Shown: piece after piece, positions 1 through 8,730 of the stretch
Position numbering within the stretch: the first letter of the stretch is position 1
How the letters are laid out: the number at the start of each line of letters is the position of its first letter
Assembly: GCA_902476265.1 (NCBI GenBank)
Contig: CABSCP010000004.1
Coordinates: 1 to 64,000, forward strand
Source of the DNA: an uncultured Lachnospiraceae bacterium
GTDB taxonomy: Bacteria > Bacillota > Clostridia > Lachnospirales > Lachnospiraceae
DNA length: 64,000 nt
Direction: 5' to 3'
The notes under the pieces: model-generated
Seen by the model: only the letters and a program-made list of their open reading frames with translations
The model's database searches: none
What the model was told of the DNA's origin: nothing
Made by a program: the position numbers and the translations under genes

Positions 1-64
1 GGATATGCTTGTTTTGGTGTAGGGACTTTAAAAATCAGTATTAACCGACAGCCCCTTTTTCGTG

Positions 65-151
65 CGCTACTTCCCGATTCCCGTAGGGAATTGGGAAGGT
101 TCTATTTTTTTTCGCTACTTCTGAATTTGCGAAGCAAATTTAGAAGGTTCT
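65..151. repeat. two tandem 39-nt covarying hairpin units
   Basis: Two units of exactly 39 nt (65-103 and 113-151), 9 nt apart, start with CGCTACTTC and end with GAAGGTTCT. Each folds into a long stem with a 3-nt loop. Where the units differ inside the stem, at least three base pairs change on both sides (C-G to T-A, C-G to T-A, C-G to G-C), so the fold is kept while the sequence drifts. They lie just downstream of the exporter gene but lack the U-run of an intrinsic terminator. They look like a small palindromic repeat family or a structured RNA tail. Confidence 0.6.
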
Positions 152-171
152 TGCCCTCCTCCAGTTCTTTG

Positions 172-2544
172 CTATTCCCTTCCCCTTATCTTTTCATATA
201 ACGCTTCTCTCTGATATCTTTTTACTGCCATACTTGAAAAAAGCATCTGAAGCAATATAACACTGCCAAAGTAAAGCATAAGGTATCCCACCGGCAGCCG
301 GAATACCACTTTCCCATAAAACGTGCTCATGTTCAGGAATTTACAGATCAGCAGGGACACCCCTGTCCCAATTACTGCCGTAATCAGCAGGAAACAAATA
401 CTATACATAAGTCCTTCCATGTACAAAAGTTGGGTAAGCTGCTTTCCTGTCATCCCCACAGCCTGCAGCATGGCATATTCTTTCTTCCGCACCAGAAAAT
501 TTGCCATAATGGTATTAAACAGGCTGATAAGCGCAAAAAAGGTTACAATCGCCACCAGCCCCAGCAACGGCGCTTTCATATTCTGCAGACTGACCGAAAA
601 CCGTTTTACCATTTCATCATATGTTCCAAGTTCAATTCCTTTCCTATCTTTTAAGATGGAACGAATTGCTTCTTCCACATCTTCCAGACTACTTTCTTTT
701 ACTTTTACTGTAAACTGGTTATTGAAATTCTCGACTTCCGGACAGATTTTTTTTAGCGCTGAATCCGAAATATGAAATAAGCCACGGGATTCGTTCTCCA
801 ATATTGTTCCCAAAGTTCCCACTACCTGAAAAGCATGTTTTTCTTCATCCGGGCCGACAATCCAAATCGTATCTCCGATCTTCACCTTCCATCCGCTTAC
901 TTCTTCAAATAACTCCGGCTGGGATACAAGAAGCCCGTTATCTCCAAGCTTTTCATACTCGCAATTTCCGTCAATCATATATTCTGTCAGTGATCGGGCC
1001 TCTTCCGGTGAAATTCCGTTTATGAGATAAACACCTTCATCTCCGATAGGCAGTGTCAGTCTGACATCACATCCTGTTTCCGTTTTGATATCCGTAACGC
1101 CATCCAGTGCCAGAAGCTGCTCCTTTAACGTTTCATCCAGCGGGTTTTTCTTCTGCAGTTCTTCATATGCCAGCATTTTATTCGTGTCGTTTTCTTCCGG
1201 TAAAAGCCTCAATTTAAACTGCCCGTTCTTAAAATAAGGGTCCGCCATATTTTCCGGCCTGACTGCAAAAAGATAAGTCACACACCCCATCAAGAGGATT
1301 CCGCTAAATCCCATTGCCAAAATTGTGGCCGTCGTTTTTTTTCTGTCCTGCCCAAAATAAATCATTGCCAGCCTGTACGGCGTCAGTTTTTTATGCCGTT
1401 TCTTTTCCTGCTTTTTCCCTGTTGTGGTAGTGATATGAGAGACTTCCACCAGTGGAGCCTTCGCCGCGATCTTCATCGGTTTTTTCATAGATAGACTCAC
1501 TGTCATATAAACGGCTGCCAACACAATCACTGCAACTTTTAAAGCATTCCCCAAATCCCAGCCTTCCGGCAGAATCAAGAAGCCTGCAATACCGCCCAGC
1601 AGGATTCCGACCGGCGCGGCTGTTAAAAACAGTCTGCGCTTTTCCAGGTTTATTATTTTCCTGATCTGCCTTTCCGTTGCTCCCAGAATGCGGAGCTGGG
1701 CATATCCTCTCACCTTTCCGGTTACCGCTATATAAAAAATACTGTAAATCACAAGCGAACCGGCCAGTAGGATGATCCCGCCAGCCACCAGTACAACCAT
1801 TGTCTGGGAAACGCTGCTTTTTTCCAACTGAGTAAAATAATAAGTACTGAAAACAACGCTTCCTCTGCGAATCCCCAGATTTTTTGCAAACCTGTAAGCT
1901 GTCTCCCGAATCAGTTCTGAAGGAAGTCCTTTGGTACCCTGAAAACGCAGATAGACAGTGCCTGAAACATCACCATAGCGTTTTCCCATCTCATCTTTTG
2001 AAATATAGATATTGTAGTATCCGGTATCCGAATCAGCAGGAAAGATTCCACAGACTTCAAACTCCATAAGACCGTCACCTCCCATGTCAACCGTAATACG
2101 CTGACCGGTCTGTTCTTTCAGTCCCATACGTTTCAGATAATCGGCAGAAACAGCCGCCTCTCCTTCTGTCCGAGGTATTCTTCCTATCGATGGAGACATT
2201 CGATTAAGTTCCCATAGCTGGTCATCAAAACACCTGATATTGACCTGATAATCCTGAAATTTTTTCTCCTCCAGCAGGAAGGCTTCTCCTGCGGCTTCTA
2301 CTTCCGGACTGTTCTTTACTTTCTCCGCTGTTTCGCGATCCAGCAGAGCAAAAGCTGCCTGCCAGTGTCTTTCTATGTCTCTTGCTGCTGCCGTTCTCCT
2401 TTCGGAAAAGAACAGAGATATTGCCATCGTCAGACAAATCGCTGCAACAATCATCACTATGATGACAAGATTATAGCTGCGCTCCGACTTCATTTCGCTT
2501 TTGGCAAGCTTCTTTAAACAGCCATGACTTCCTTTCTGCTTCAA
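172..2544 (-). CDS. FtsX/MacB-family ABC transporter permease
   Basis: This large membrane subunit of an ABC exporter (about 790 residues) pairs with the ATPase just upstream. One TM segment lies near the N-terminus (about residues 26-48), followed by a long extracytoplasmic domain, a block of TM helices near 245-370, another TM near 405-430, a second extracytoplasmic domain and three C-terminal TM helices. This is the duplicated FtsX-like layout. I place the start at a TTG just after the ATPase stop, preceded by GGGGGAGG; an ATG 36 nt upstream is open in frame but would overlap the ATPase gene and lacks an obvious ribosome site. It ends the operon that begins with the RiPP genes, so it may export the mature peptide or give immunity. 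A bacitracin-type resistance exporter is the alternative. Confidence 0.85.
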   Translation of the reverse strand: MKQKGSHGCLKKLAKSEMKSERSYNLVIIVMIVAAICLTMAISLFFSERRTAAARDIERHWQAAFALLDRETAEKVKNSPEVEAAGEAFLLEEKKFQDYQVNIRCFDDQLWELNRMSPSIGRIPRTEGEAAVSADYLKRMGLKEQTGQRITVDMGGDGLMEFEVCGIFPADSDTGYYNIYISKDEMGKRYGDVSGTVYLRFQGTKGLPSELIRETAYRFAKNLGIRRGSVVFSTYYFTQLEKSSVSQTMVVLVAGGIILLAGSLVIYSIFYIAVTGKVRGYAQLRILGATERQIRKIINLEKRRLFLTAAPVGILLGGIAGFLILPEGWDLGNALKVAVIVLAAVYMTVSLSMKKPMKIAAKAPLVEVSHITTTTGKKQEKKRHKKLTPYRLAMIYFGQDRKKTTATILAMGFSGILLMGCVTYLFAVRPENMADPYFKNGQFKLRLLPEENDTNKMLAYEELQKKNPLDETLKEQLLALDGVTDIKTETGCDVRLTLPIGDEGVYLINGISPEEARSLTEYMIDGNCEYEKLGDNGLLVSQPELFEEVSGWKVKIGDTIWIVGPDEEKHAFQVVGTLGTILENESRGLFHISDSALKKICPEVENFNNQFTVKVKESSLEDVEEAIRSILKDRKGIELGTYDEMVKRFSVSLQNMKAPLLGLVAIVTFFALISLFNTIMANFLVRKKEYAMLQAVGMTGKQLTQLLYMEGLMYSICFLLITAVIGTGVSLLICKFLNMSTFYGKVVFRLPVGYLMLYFGSVILLQMLFSSMAVKRYQREALYEKIRGRE

Positions 2545-2548
2545 CAGT

Positions 2549-3217
2549 TTACACCTCCCCCAATATCCGTCCATCTTCAATTCTTATAATCCGGTCAGCT
2601 CTGTTGGCAATCTCGCTATTATGAGTGATCATAACTATAGTCTGGCCAAACTTACGATTGCTCTCCTTCAAAAGCGTAATAACCTCCTCCCCAGTTTTAC
2701 TGTCCAGATTCCCGGTTGGCTCATCTGCCAGAATGACTGCAGGTTTTGCTGCCAGCGCCCTGGCGATTGCAGCTCTCTGCTGCTGTCCGCCTGACAGACT
2801 TCCAGGCAGGCTGTACAGCTTATCCCGGATCGACAATGCCTCCACCACTTTACCCAGATAATCCTCATCAATTTCTTTACCATCCAGTTCCACCGGAAGC
2901 ACAATATTATCGTAAATATTCAGATTGGGGATCAGATTATAATCCTGAAAAATGAACCCAACTTTCCTGCGTCGAAACAAAGTGAGCTGTTCCTCATTCA
3001 TCCTGCTCAAATCACATCCATCTATCATCACCGCTCCGGATGTCGGCCTGTCTATCCCTCCCAAAAGATTCAGAAGGGTAGTCTTTCCACTGCCTGACGT
3101 TCCAATAATAGATACGAATTCTCCTTCCTCAACCAGGATATCCACACCATCTAAAGCCCTGACTTCATTTTCTCCCTGCCCATAAAATCTTTTGAGTTCC
3201 TTTGCTTCCAATACCAT
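2549..3217 (-). CDS. ABC transporter ATP-binding protein (MacB/LolD type)
   Basis: A 222-residue ATPase of the family that drives FtsX-type exporters. Walker A is GTSGSGKT (residues 39-46), the signature is LSGGQ (141-145), Walker B is ILADE (162-166) and the switch His lies in ITHN near 199. All catalytic elements are intact. The start follows AAGGGGGAAG. It sits 4 nt upstream of the permease start chosen here and 130 nt downstream of the second precursor peptide, with a hairpin between. It probably energises export of, or immunity to, the RiPP, although its base composition is closer to the chromosome than to the AT-rich maturase genes, so it could be an older resident exporter. Confidence 0.9.
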   Translation of the reverse strand: MVLEAKELKRFYGQGENEVRALDGVDILVEEGEFVSIIGTSGSGKTTLLNLLGGIDRPTSGAVMIDGCDLSRMNEEQLTLFRRRKVGFIFQDYNLIPNLNIYDNIVLPVELDGKEIDEDYLGKVVEALSIRDKLYSLPGSLSGGQQQRAAIARALAAKPAVILADEPTGNLDSKTGEEVITLLKESNRKFGQTIVMITHNSEIANRADRIIRIEDGRILGEV

Positions 3218-3287
3218 ATTTCTTCCCCCTTAAATAGCAAACACCCCTAATTTTGTATGTTCAATTCTGCCCTCTTAATAAAAATCA

Positions 3288-3314
3288 TTCCTGTACCTTA
3301 AAAAGATACAGGAA
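3288..3314 (-). terminator. probable leaky terminator after the precursor peptides
   Basis: On the minus strand TTCCTGTA and TACAGGAA form an 8-bp stem, extended by weaker pairs, followed by TGATTTTTATT. It lies between the second precursor gene and the exporter ATPase. It could end most transcripts after the precursors and allow limited read-through into the exporter. Confidence 0.6.
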
Positions 3315-3346
3315 CAATTTTACCATAAAGGCCCATGCAAATCTAC

Positions 3347-3472
3347 TTACCTCATAGGGGTTATCCAAGCAGATCCATCAATACAGTCTACATAGCAGTG
3401 CAACTGTGGGTCTCCACAGTCAAAGCTATAGACATTTACTTCTTCCACGCTTAATTTATTTTGATTCTCCAT
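3347..3472 (-). CDS. RiPP precursor peptide 2 (41 aa, Cys-containing)
   Basis: This small gene encodes 41 residues. The acidic leader starts MENQNKLSVEEVNVY and the core holds Cys19, Cys26 and Cys30 and ends AWITPMR. It is a clear paralog of the 41-residue peptide 24 bp upstream: both share S-x-E/D-E-V-N-V-Y, then C-G, C-x-V-D-C-x-D and A-W-I-T at matching positions. The start follows GAGGTAAAT. It lies directly downstream of three radical SAM/SPASM genes, the expected setting for a modified peptide. No Gly-Gly export cleavage site is visible. Cys-to-alpha-carbon (sactipeptide) or Cys-to-side-chain (ranthipeptide) thioether links are an inference; Asp18, Asp21, Asp29 and Asp32 are possible acceptors. 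Confidence 0.75.
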   Translation of the reverse strand: MENQNKLSVEEVNVYSFDCGDPQLHCYVDCIDGSAWITPMR

Positions 3473-3496
3473 ATTTACCTCTCTTTCATTCATCTC

Positions 3497-3622
3497 TTAT
3501 AGAAGAGATGTAATCCATGCTGTAATATCGGGGCAGTCAACCATGCATCCATGAAGCTGTCCACAGTTTATAGCATATACGTTTACTTCATCCATGCTAA
3601 GTTCCTTTTCTTTGTTTTCCAT
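3497..3622 (-). CDS. RiPP precursor peptide 1 (41 aa, Cys-containing)
   Basis: This gene encodes 41 residues: a leader MENKEKELSMDEVNVY and a core with Cys20, Cys26 and Cys30 that ends AWITSLL. The ribosome site GGAGG lies 9 nt before the ATG. It starts 33 nt after the third radical SAM gene and is followed at 24 bp by its paralog. Leader and C-terminal AWIT are conserved while the middle differs, including a one-residue shift of the first Cys. That pattern fits two co-processed precursors, possibly acting as a pair. I do not recognise the sequence as a named RiPP family, so novelty is possible but unproven. Confidence 0.77.
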   Translation of the reverse strand: MENKEKELSMDEVNVYAINCGQLHGCMVDCPDITAWITSLL

Positions 3623-3655
3623 CCATCAATCCTCCAATCTATTTTTTATACACCT

Positions 3656-4912
3656 TTATGGTTCTATTTCAACAATTTCCTGTAAATACTTTTTTTCATC
3701 TATATATGTAACAAATTCGGTCAGATTTTGTTCTATTGTTTTTCTTCGATTAAAATATAATATATTAAAAAGGAGCATTGCCTTTCTCATCGTGCAGTCT
3801 CCTGTAAGGCCTCTATAAATATGTGCTCCACACATGCCTCCGCAAATGTCCTTAAGTTTGCACTCTTTACATATGCCTTTACCCTCGAGAGAAAATAATT
3901 GCTTTATTTCTTGATTCTCCATCTGTTCCTTCCACATATGTTGAATATGTTCGGGATTATCATTATAAATATTACCAATCAAAAATTGGGGATCTTTTAT
4001 TGAGTGGCAGGGATATACATTTCCATCCGGAAATATTGTCATTGACTTTTTGTATGCACCACATGATTGCTGCACTGTGACCGGAGAAAAAAACATATGA
4101 ACCATACCTGCTTCCCTATAACCTTTTTGTATCATATATTTAGCAATGTTGAATAATACATTAAGCTTTTCAACTGATTCCGGTATGCGTATATTATGGT
4201 CCAAAGCACTTCCTTCCGGAGACACAAAGTTTATCAGAAAAACGGTTTTATATTTATTGGATAAATCAAGGACTTTATATAACCCTTCATAATTGGAGCT
4301 GTCATACATATATGACAATGCAACTCCAATACCATGCTTACCCGCCTTCCGTACTATATGCTCCAGCCTGTCAAAATTATTTCCATAATGAGATGTACTG
4401 ATCTCTAACATTTTTACTTTCCCTGATATATACTCAATACTTTCGTCCGTCAGCAAAAAGCCATTGCTCTGGATTGATATCATAGAATTAGTTGTAGAAG
4501 TAATCATGTCAATAATACTATCTATATGACTGTTTGTGAAAGGTTCCCCCCCACTGATAATAATTTTACGTGGATTTACTTTCCTGATAAACTCAAGAAA
4601 GTTCTCCCCCAATTTGTCTGGCATCAGGATATCATAATTATCTTTTTTCCGGTCTGATTCCATACAGCAAAATGGACATGACAGATTGCACTTTTCTGTA
4701 ATAAACAAGTTCAATGTCTGAAGCCGTTGATTTTTATTCAAATAATCAGGTTTTCCCTTTTCAAGGACTTTCCTTACCACATTTTCGGGATCATCTAAAT
4801 CATCAATTTTAAAAGACTTTACAGGAACGGACAAACACACATTCTGTTCAATATCCATTATCAATGTTCTGGTACTCAATTCAATAACTTTGACAGAATT
4901 TTTATTTATCAT
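3656..4912 (-). CDS. radical SAM/SPASM peptide maturase (third of three)
   Basis: This 418-residue enzyme carries the radical SAM motif C75-x3-C79-x2-C82 with an extra Cys at 83, followed by ISGGEP. A C-terminal SPASM region spans about 265-373, with FPDGNVYPC and a run of Cys (CKECKLKDICGGMC) that would bind auxiliary iron-sulfur clusters. The first 65 residues precede the SAM barrel and could bind the leader peptide. I chose the ATG after AAGGGGGATTGG, which leaves a 10-nt gap to the previous gene; an in-frame ATG 48 nt upstream has no ribosome site. The two precursor genes follow directly. It probably installs thioether or carbon-carbon links in them. Base use is visibly AT-rich compared with the flanking chromosome. 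Confidence 0.88.
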   Translation of the reverse strand: MINKNSVKVIELSTRTLIMDIEQNVCLSVPVKSFKIDDLDDPENVVRKVLEKGKPDYLNKNQRLQTLNLFITEKCNLSCPFCCMESDRKKDNYDILMPDKLGENFLEFIRKVNPRKIIISGGEPFTNSHIDSIIDMITSTTNSMISIQSNGFLLTDESIEYISGKVKMLEISTSHYGNNFDRLEHIVRKAGKHGIGVALSYMYDSSNYEGLYKVLDLSNKYKTVFLINFVSPEGSALDHNIRIPESVEKLNVLFNIAKYMIQKGYREAGMVHMFFSPVTVQQSCGAYKKSMTIFPDGNVYPCHSIKDPQFLIGNIYNDNPEHIQHMWKEQMENQEIKQLFSLEGKGICKECKLKDICGGMCGAHIYRGLTGDCTMRKAMLLFNILYFNRRKTIEQNLTEFVTYIDEKKYLQEIVEIEP

Positions 4913-4922
4913 CCAATCCCCC

Positions 4923-6002
4923 TTAATGGTAAAATGAACAGAATGCAAGTTTCTGTTCACTGCTCAGCTTATGCTCCATTAATGCATATATAAACTTTGT
5001 GACTTGACAGCTTATCTCTGTAACATCATAAAAATTTCCATTGAAACCGAAATTATCTATAAGGCACCCCTGAGTTTTACATTTTTTCAAGTACTCGCAT
5101 TGCAGACATTTAGCATTCTCCGTCACAGCAATTCTGTTAATTGCTCTTATCTTTTCAATATCCAACCCTGAAAACACATCTCCAATCTCCATTCCTTTCA
5201 CTTCTTTACATGGATAAATGATTCCGTCAGCATTTACAAAGCAAGACACCAGCCCAGCATGACATGCGAAAAAACAAATATCCCTTTCAGAAAAATAATT
5301 TTGAATGTAGCTTTCCCAGAAATGCCAGTATATTTTTTCCCCCTGCATTTTTAATACTTTATAATATTCAAATGCCTGTTCCAACTCTTTTTCCAGTGCT
5401 TGTATATCATGCTCTCCCCAACACGCATATTTATCAATACCACTTTCGATAAAGGTAAATCCCAGCTCTCTGAACTTCTCAATCCCATTCACTATTTCCA
5501 GGTAATTATTTGTAGTAATAACCTGAGAGATATGGCAAAGCTTTCCGGTTTTCATTTCATACTGTTTTATATATTTAAGTTTGGAAATGACAACATCAAA
5601 GCTTCCATCTCCATTATAGGACTTTCTATTTTTATCATGAACCTTCTTGTCTCCATCAATACTTAATTTTATTTCAAAGTTCTTATCTATAAAATAATCG
5701 GTTATTTCCTGATTGATCAGTATTCCATTTGTTGTCAGGCTATATTTGATAATAAGGCTGCGGCTATTCTCCTCACAAAAATTTACTGCAAACTTTATCA
5801 TATCAAATGCAAGCAACGGTTCTCCGCCTATAAAATAAACAACCAGAGTTTTGTCATATTGTTTAACCGCTTCATCCATTGCAAGTTCTATTGCCCTGCA
5901 GATATTGTCCCTGCTAATTCTTCTATTTTTCTTTTTCCCAAGGTAACAATAACTGCAATTCAGATTACATTCATTAACCAGTTCCAATGATAATGTATAC
6001 AT
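4923..6002 (-). CDS. radical SAM/SPASM peptide maturase (second of three)
   Basis: This 359-residue protein begins almost directly with the radical SAM motif C12-x3-C16-x2-C19 and has FIGGEP near 60. The C-terminal half has SPASM-type Cys: CHAGLVSC, then GIIYPC, then CLQCEYLKKCKTQGC. It differs clearly from its two neighbours and has no N-terminal extension, so leader recognition may rely on another protein of the locus. The start follows GAGGGG at a longish spacing of about 11 nt. It lies between the other two maturase genes in the same operon. The exact chemistry cannot be read from the sequence; thioether or epimerising activity are both possible. Confidence 0.85.
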   Translation of the reverse strand: MYTLSLELVNECNLNCSYCYLGKKKNRRISRDNICRAIELAMDEAVKQYDKTLVVYFIGGEPLLAFDMIKFAVNFCEENSRSLIIKYSLTTNGILINQEITDYFIDKNFEIKLSIDGDKKVHDKNRKSYNGDGSFDVVISKLKYIKQYEMKTGKLCHISQVITTNNYLEIVNGIEKFRELGFTFIESGIDKYACWGEHDIQALEKELEQAFEYYKVLKMQGEKIYWHFWESYIQNYFSERDICFFACHAGLVSCFVNADGIIYPCKEVKGMEIGDVFSGLDIEKIRAINRIAVTENAKCLQCEYLKKCKTQGCLIDNFGFNGNFYDVTEISCQVTKFIYALMEHKLSSEQKLAFCSFYH

Positions 6003-6021
6003 TGATTTTCAGCCCCTCTAT

Positions 6022-7197
6022 TCAGTCAGATATTATCTTATATATCTCCTTACCTGTTTCAGAAAGCTTAAGTCCCTGTGAAACAAGATATCTTATATAC
6101 TTACCGAAAACTTTTTCAATGCTATCATTTCCCTGCCCTCTGATATGTTCCAATACCCTAACAACTTCCGGAAAGAAAGTCTTTTCCAGCACACATGTAG
6201 TTTCTGAAGGCACATTAATCTTCCCTGTTGTAAGGTAATTCATGTAACCGCATTTCATACCATGACAAAAGTATTTAATTTTACAGCTTCTACATTTTTT
6301 ATCTTCCGAATCATACAAGGATATTGCTATTTTTTTTGCTAAATTAACATCAACGGACGTATTAACATTACCTATGATAAAGTCCGGGTTCCCAATTACA
6401 AAACCGCAGGGATAAATATCTCCATTCGGCATTATTTTAAAATTATTTATCCCGGCATCACACATTCCAAAACAATTTCCAAAATCTGCGAGCATATTAA
6501 TAAATTTACCATCTATCTGATCCACTGAAAATTTATTTCCCTTATCCAATTCCTCCAGATAATAGTTGGTAATTTTCTCTGCCTGCAATTGAAAATTTTT
6601 ATAAGACAGTTCATCCAGTGAAGCATTAACATCAAAAATCATACATATATTGTTAAGCCTATTTTCATGAAGGAATACCACACTGTCAAAAAGGAAAGGA
6701 ATCGTAGACTGTGTAATTGTCATCCGAATTGAATACTGCATTCCTGCATCCCTGATTTTGTTAATATTACAAAAAATCAGACAATAATCAGTTTTTCCAT
6801 CCTTACTTTTTCTGTTTATACAATGAGCCTCTCTTATTCCATCAAAACTTAATCTTAAAGAGAAGTTCTTTTCTTTTAAGAAGCTGATGATTTCATCCGT
6901 TAGAAAAGTGCCGTTTGTTGTCATATGATAATTTACATTTCTGTCAGCATACATTTTTTCAATATATAAAACAGCGGCATTGATCAGGTCAAATTTAAGA
7001 AGAGGTTCTCCCCCCATAAACTCAATACTGATTCGTTTCCCTGAATCATTTGAAAAAATAAAATCCAACACCTTATAAAGACTTTCTTTATTAAATGCTT
7101 GCTTTCTTTCGAAATTTTCATAACAGTAAGTACAATGGTAATTGCATTCTGTAGTCAAATATATTACATAAATTATCTTCTTTCCCTCCTTTGTCAT
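6022..7197 (-). CDS. radical SAM/SPASM peptide maturase (first of three)
   Basis: This 391-residue protein has the radical SAM motif C18-x3-C22-x2-C25 and FMGGEP near 61. Its SPASM region (about 240-345) has CFGMC, MPNGDIYPC, CRSCKIKYFCHGMKC and a final Cys. A C-terminal tail of about 45 residues follows. The start is unusual: the ATG follows the permease stop by 4 nt with no ribosome site before it, while an AAGGAGG lies just inside the gene. Translation may depend on reinitiation from the permease, or start at a later near-cognate codon. It is the first maturase in the operon and acts in the cytoplasm on the small precursors. Confidence 0.86.
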   Translation of the reverse strand: MTKEGKKIIYVIYLTTECNYHCTYCYENFERKQAFNKESLYKVLDFIFSNDSGKRISIEFMGGEPLLKFDLINAAVLYIEKMYADRNVNYHMTTNGTFLTDEIISFLKEKNFSLRLSFDGIREAHCINRKSKDGKTDYCLIFCNINKIRDAGMQYSIRMTITQSTIPFLFDSVVFLHENRLNNICMIFDVNASLDELSYKNFQLQAEKITNYYLEELDKGNKFSVDQIDGKFINMLADFGNCFGMCDAGINNFKIMPNGDIYPCGFVIGNPDFIIGNVNTSVDVNLAKKIAISLYDSEDKKCRSCKIKYFCHGMKCGYMNYLTTGKINVPSETTCVLEKTFFPEVVRVLEHIRGQGNDSIEKVFGKYIRYLVSQGLKLSETGKEIYKIISD

Positions 7198-7201
7198 AAT
7201 C

Positions 7202-7840
7202 TTAATGCTTATTTTCTAATATTTTTTTCGTAATCAGCAAAGATACTACTAGCATTCCTATCAGTAAAATGAAAACAACTCCTAATAAATACAGTATCGG
7301 GACACTCACCAAAATTTTATATACATTTATCTCCCAATAAGAACTTATCATTCCTATTCCAAATGGAACGATTACCAGCAGGAATAATAAGTATTTTACC
7401 TTTTCACAGCCAAAATAATATCCCAACGGTATTACCAGCAAATTATATATTACAACAATAAGCATGCCGATAAATGCATACAACAGCACTATTTTTATCG
7501 TTATACCGGGAAGTAATGCTTTCGTTATACTTCCAATCGCAAAAATCATTCCAAAATTAATTCCCGCCAAAAAGCCTGCTAAACAATACTTACTTTCTGC
7601 TTCCTTTAGAGGCAAAATCGGAAAGGCCTGTACATTTTTCCTCCAATTTATTTTTTCATCATAGGACATCGTGTTAAACACCTGCATTCCCAGCAGCATC
7701 GACAAAGCAGCCGTCAACATAATTAAAAAAAAGGAAGGATTGGTTATTCCTGCAAACAGCGGCGGCAAAAGGGCAACAAATATGACGGGAGATGTTTCTT
7801 TTTTCAGTAATAGCAGATCCTTTTTAATCAACCCCTTCAT
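7202..7840 (-). CDS. ABC-2 type transporter permease
   Basis: This integral membrane protein of 212 residues has about six hydrophobic helices and a cytoplasmic N-terminus MKGLIKKDLLLLKK, typical of small ABC-2 permeases. Its start overlaps the end of the ATPase gene by 17 nt and follows AAAAGGAG. With that ATPase it makes a two-component ABC-2 transporter at the head of the RiPP operon. Such pairs often confer self-immunity to the producer or export the peptide. Sequence alone does not separate the two roles. Confidence 0.8.
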   Translation of the reverse strand: MKGLIKKDLLLLKKETSPVIFVALLPPLFAGITNPSFFLIMLTAALSMLLGMQVFNTMSYDEKINWRKNVQAFPILPLKEAESKYCLAGFLAGINFGMIFAIGSITKALLPGITIKIVLLYAFIGMLIVVIYNLLVIPLGYYFGCEKVKYLLFLLVIVPFGIGMISSYWEINVYKILVSVPILYLLGVVFILLIGMLVVSLLITKKILENKH

Positions 7841-8678
7841 TTTTTTCTCCTTTTATAAACATAAGCATCAATGTTTCCAAATCCGGTTTCACCATGCGTT
7901 CTGTTATTTCCATATCGGAATTTATTTTCAACAAGAGCTGAATGTAATCTCTCTCTTCTATTTCGGCAATTTTATTAGGGAACCTGCTTATTTCTTCTTT
8001 GTTACATCTTACGATTCGGTAATTTTTATCTAAATCCTGTAATGAGGACTTTAAACGCAGTTTCCCCTTATGTATTAATACAAAATTATCCGCAATTTTA
8101 TCAAGATCACTTGTCATATGGGTTGAAAATAGGATAGCGGTGTGGTATTTTTCCACATAGTCTTTTAAAATTTTTAATACTTCAAATCTGACTACCGGAT
8201 CTAAACCAGAGGTGACTTCATCCATAATTAAGAGTTTTGGCGTATGCGCAAGTGCCGTTGCCAAAAGCAGCTTATTTTTTGTCCCCTTTGACATATTTCT
8301 AATTTCCTTTTTCGGATCAACGTTTAAGAATCCTAAGTATTTTATGAAAAGGGGATGATCCCATCTCACATAGATATGCTTAATAATATCCGAGATTTCG
8401 CCCGCGTTAAAGCATACAGGGAAGTCGCATTCATCCAGCACAAAACCAATATTCTGTTTTACCTGCTGTATATTCGTTCTGATATCATTTCCTTCAAATA
8501 AGACGGTTCCCTGGTCGTATCCAATCTGCTGCAGAATAATGCTGATCAACGTTGTTTTACCTGCGCCATTTTCACCAATCATTCCCATGATTGTTCCCGA
8601 AGGAATCTGAAAGGATATGTCCCTGAGTTCAAATTCCGGATATTTTTTCCTTATATTATATAGCTCTAATATATTCAT
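7824..8678 (-). CDS. ABC-2 transporter ATP-binding protein
   Basis: A 284-residue ATPase with Walker A GENGAGKT near residue 40, signature MSKGTKNKL, Walker B LLIMDE and a C-terminal extension of about 70 residues, as in antibiotic-efflux and lantibiotic-immunity ATPases. An upstream in-frame ATG exists at 8702, but a perfect AGGAGGTGAT lies between it and the ATG at 8678, so I use the latter. It is the first gene of the RiPP operon, behind a promoter with a LytTR-type direct repeat. Energising immunity or export through the adjacent permease is the likely role. Confidence 0.87.
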   Translation of the reverse strand: MNILELYNIRKKYPEFELRDISFQIPSGTIMGMIGENGAGKTTLISIILQQIGYDQGTVLFEGNDIRTNIQQVKQNIGFVLDECDFPVCFNAGEISDIIKHIYVRWDHPLFIKYLGFLNVDPKKEIRNMSKGTKNKLLLATALAHTPKLLIMDEVTSGLDPVVRFEVLKILKDYVEKYHTAILFSTHMTSDLDKIADNFVLIHKGKLRLKSSLQDLDKNYRIVRCNKEEISRFPNKIAEIEERDYIQLLLKINSDMEITERMVKPDLETLMLMFIKGEKNEGVD

Positions 8679-8730
8679 ATACAGAATCACCTCCTCATGC
8701 ATTTATCAATAATTTTGTTTTCCTCCTTAC

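Noticed and set aside
65..151. CRISPR-like repeats
   Set aside because: Only two units with a 9-nt gap and internal palindromes; no spacers and no cas genes.
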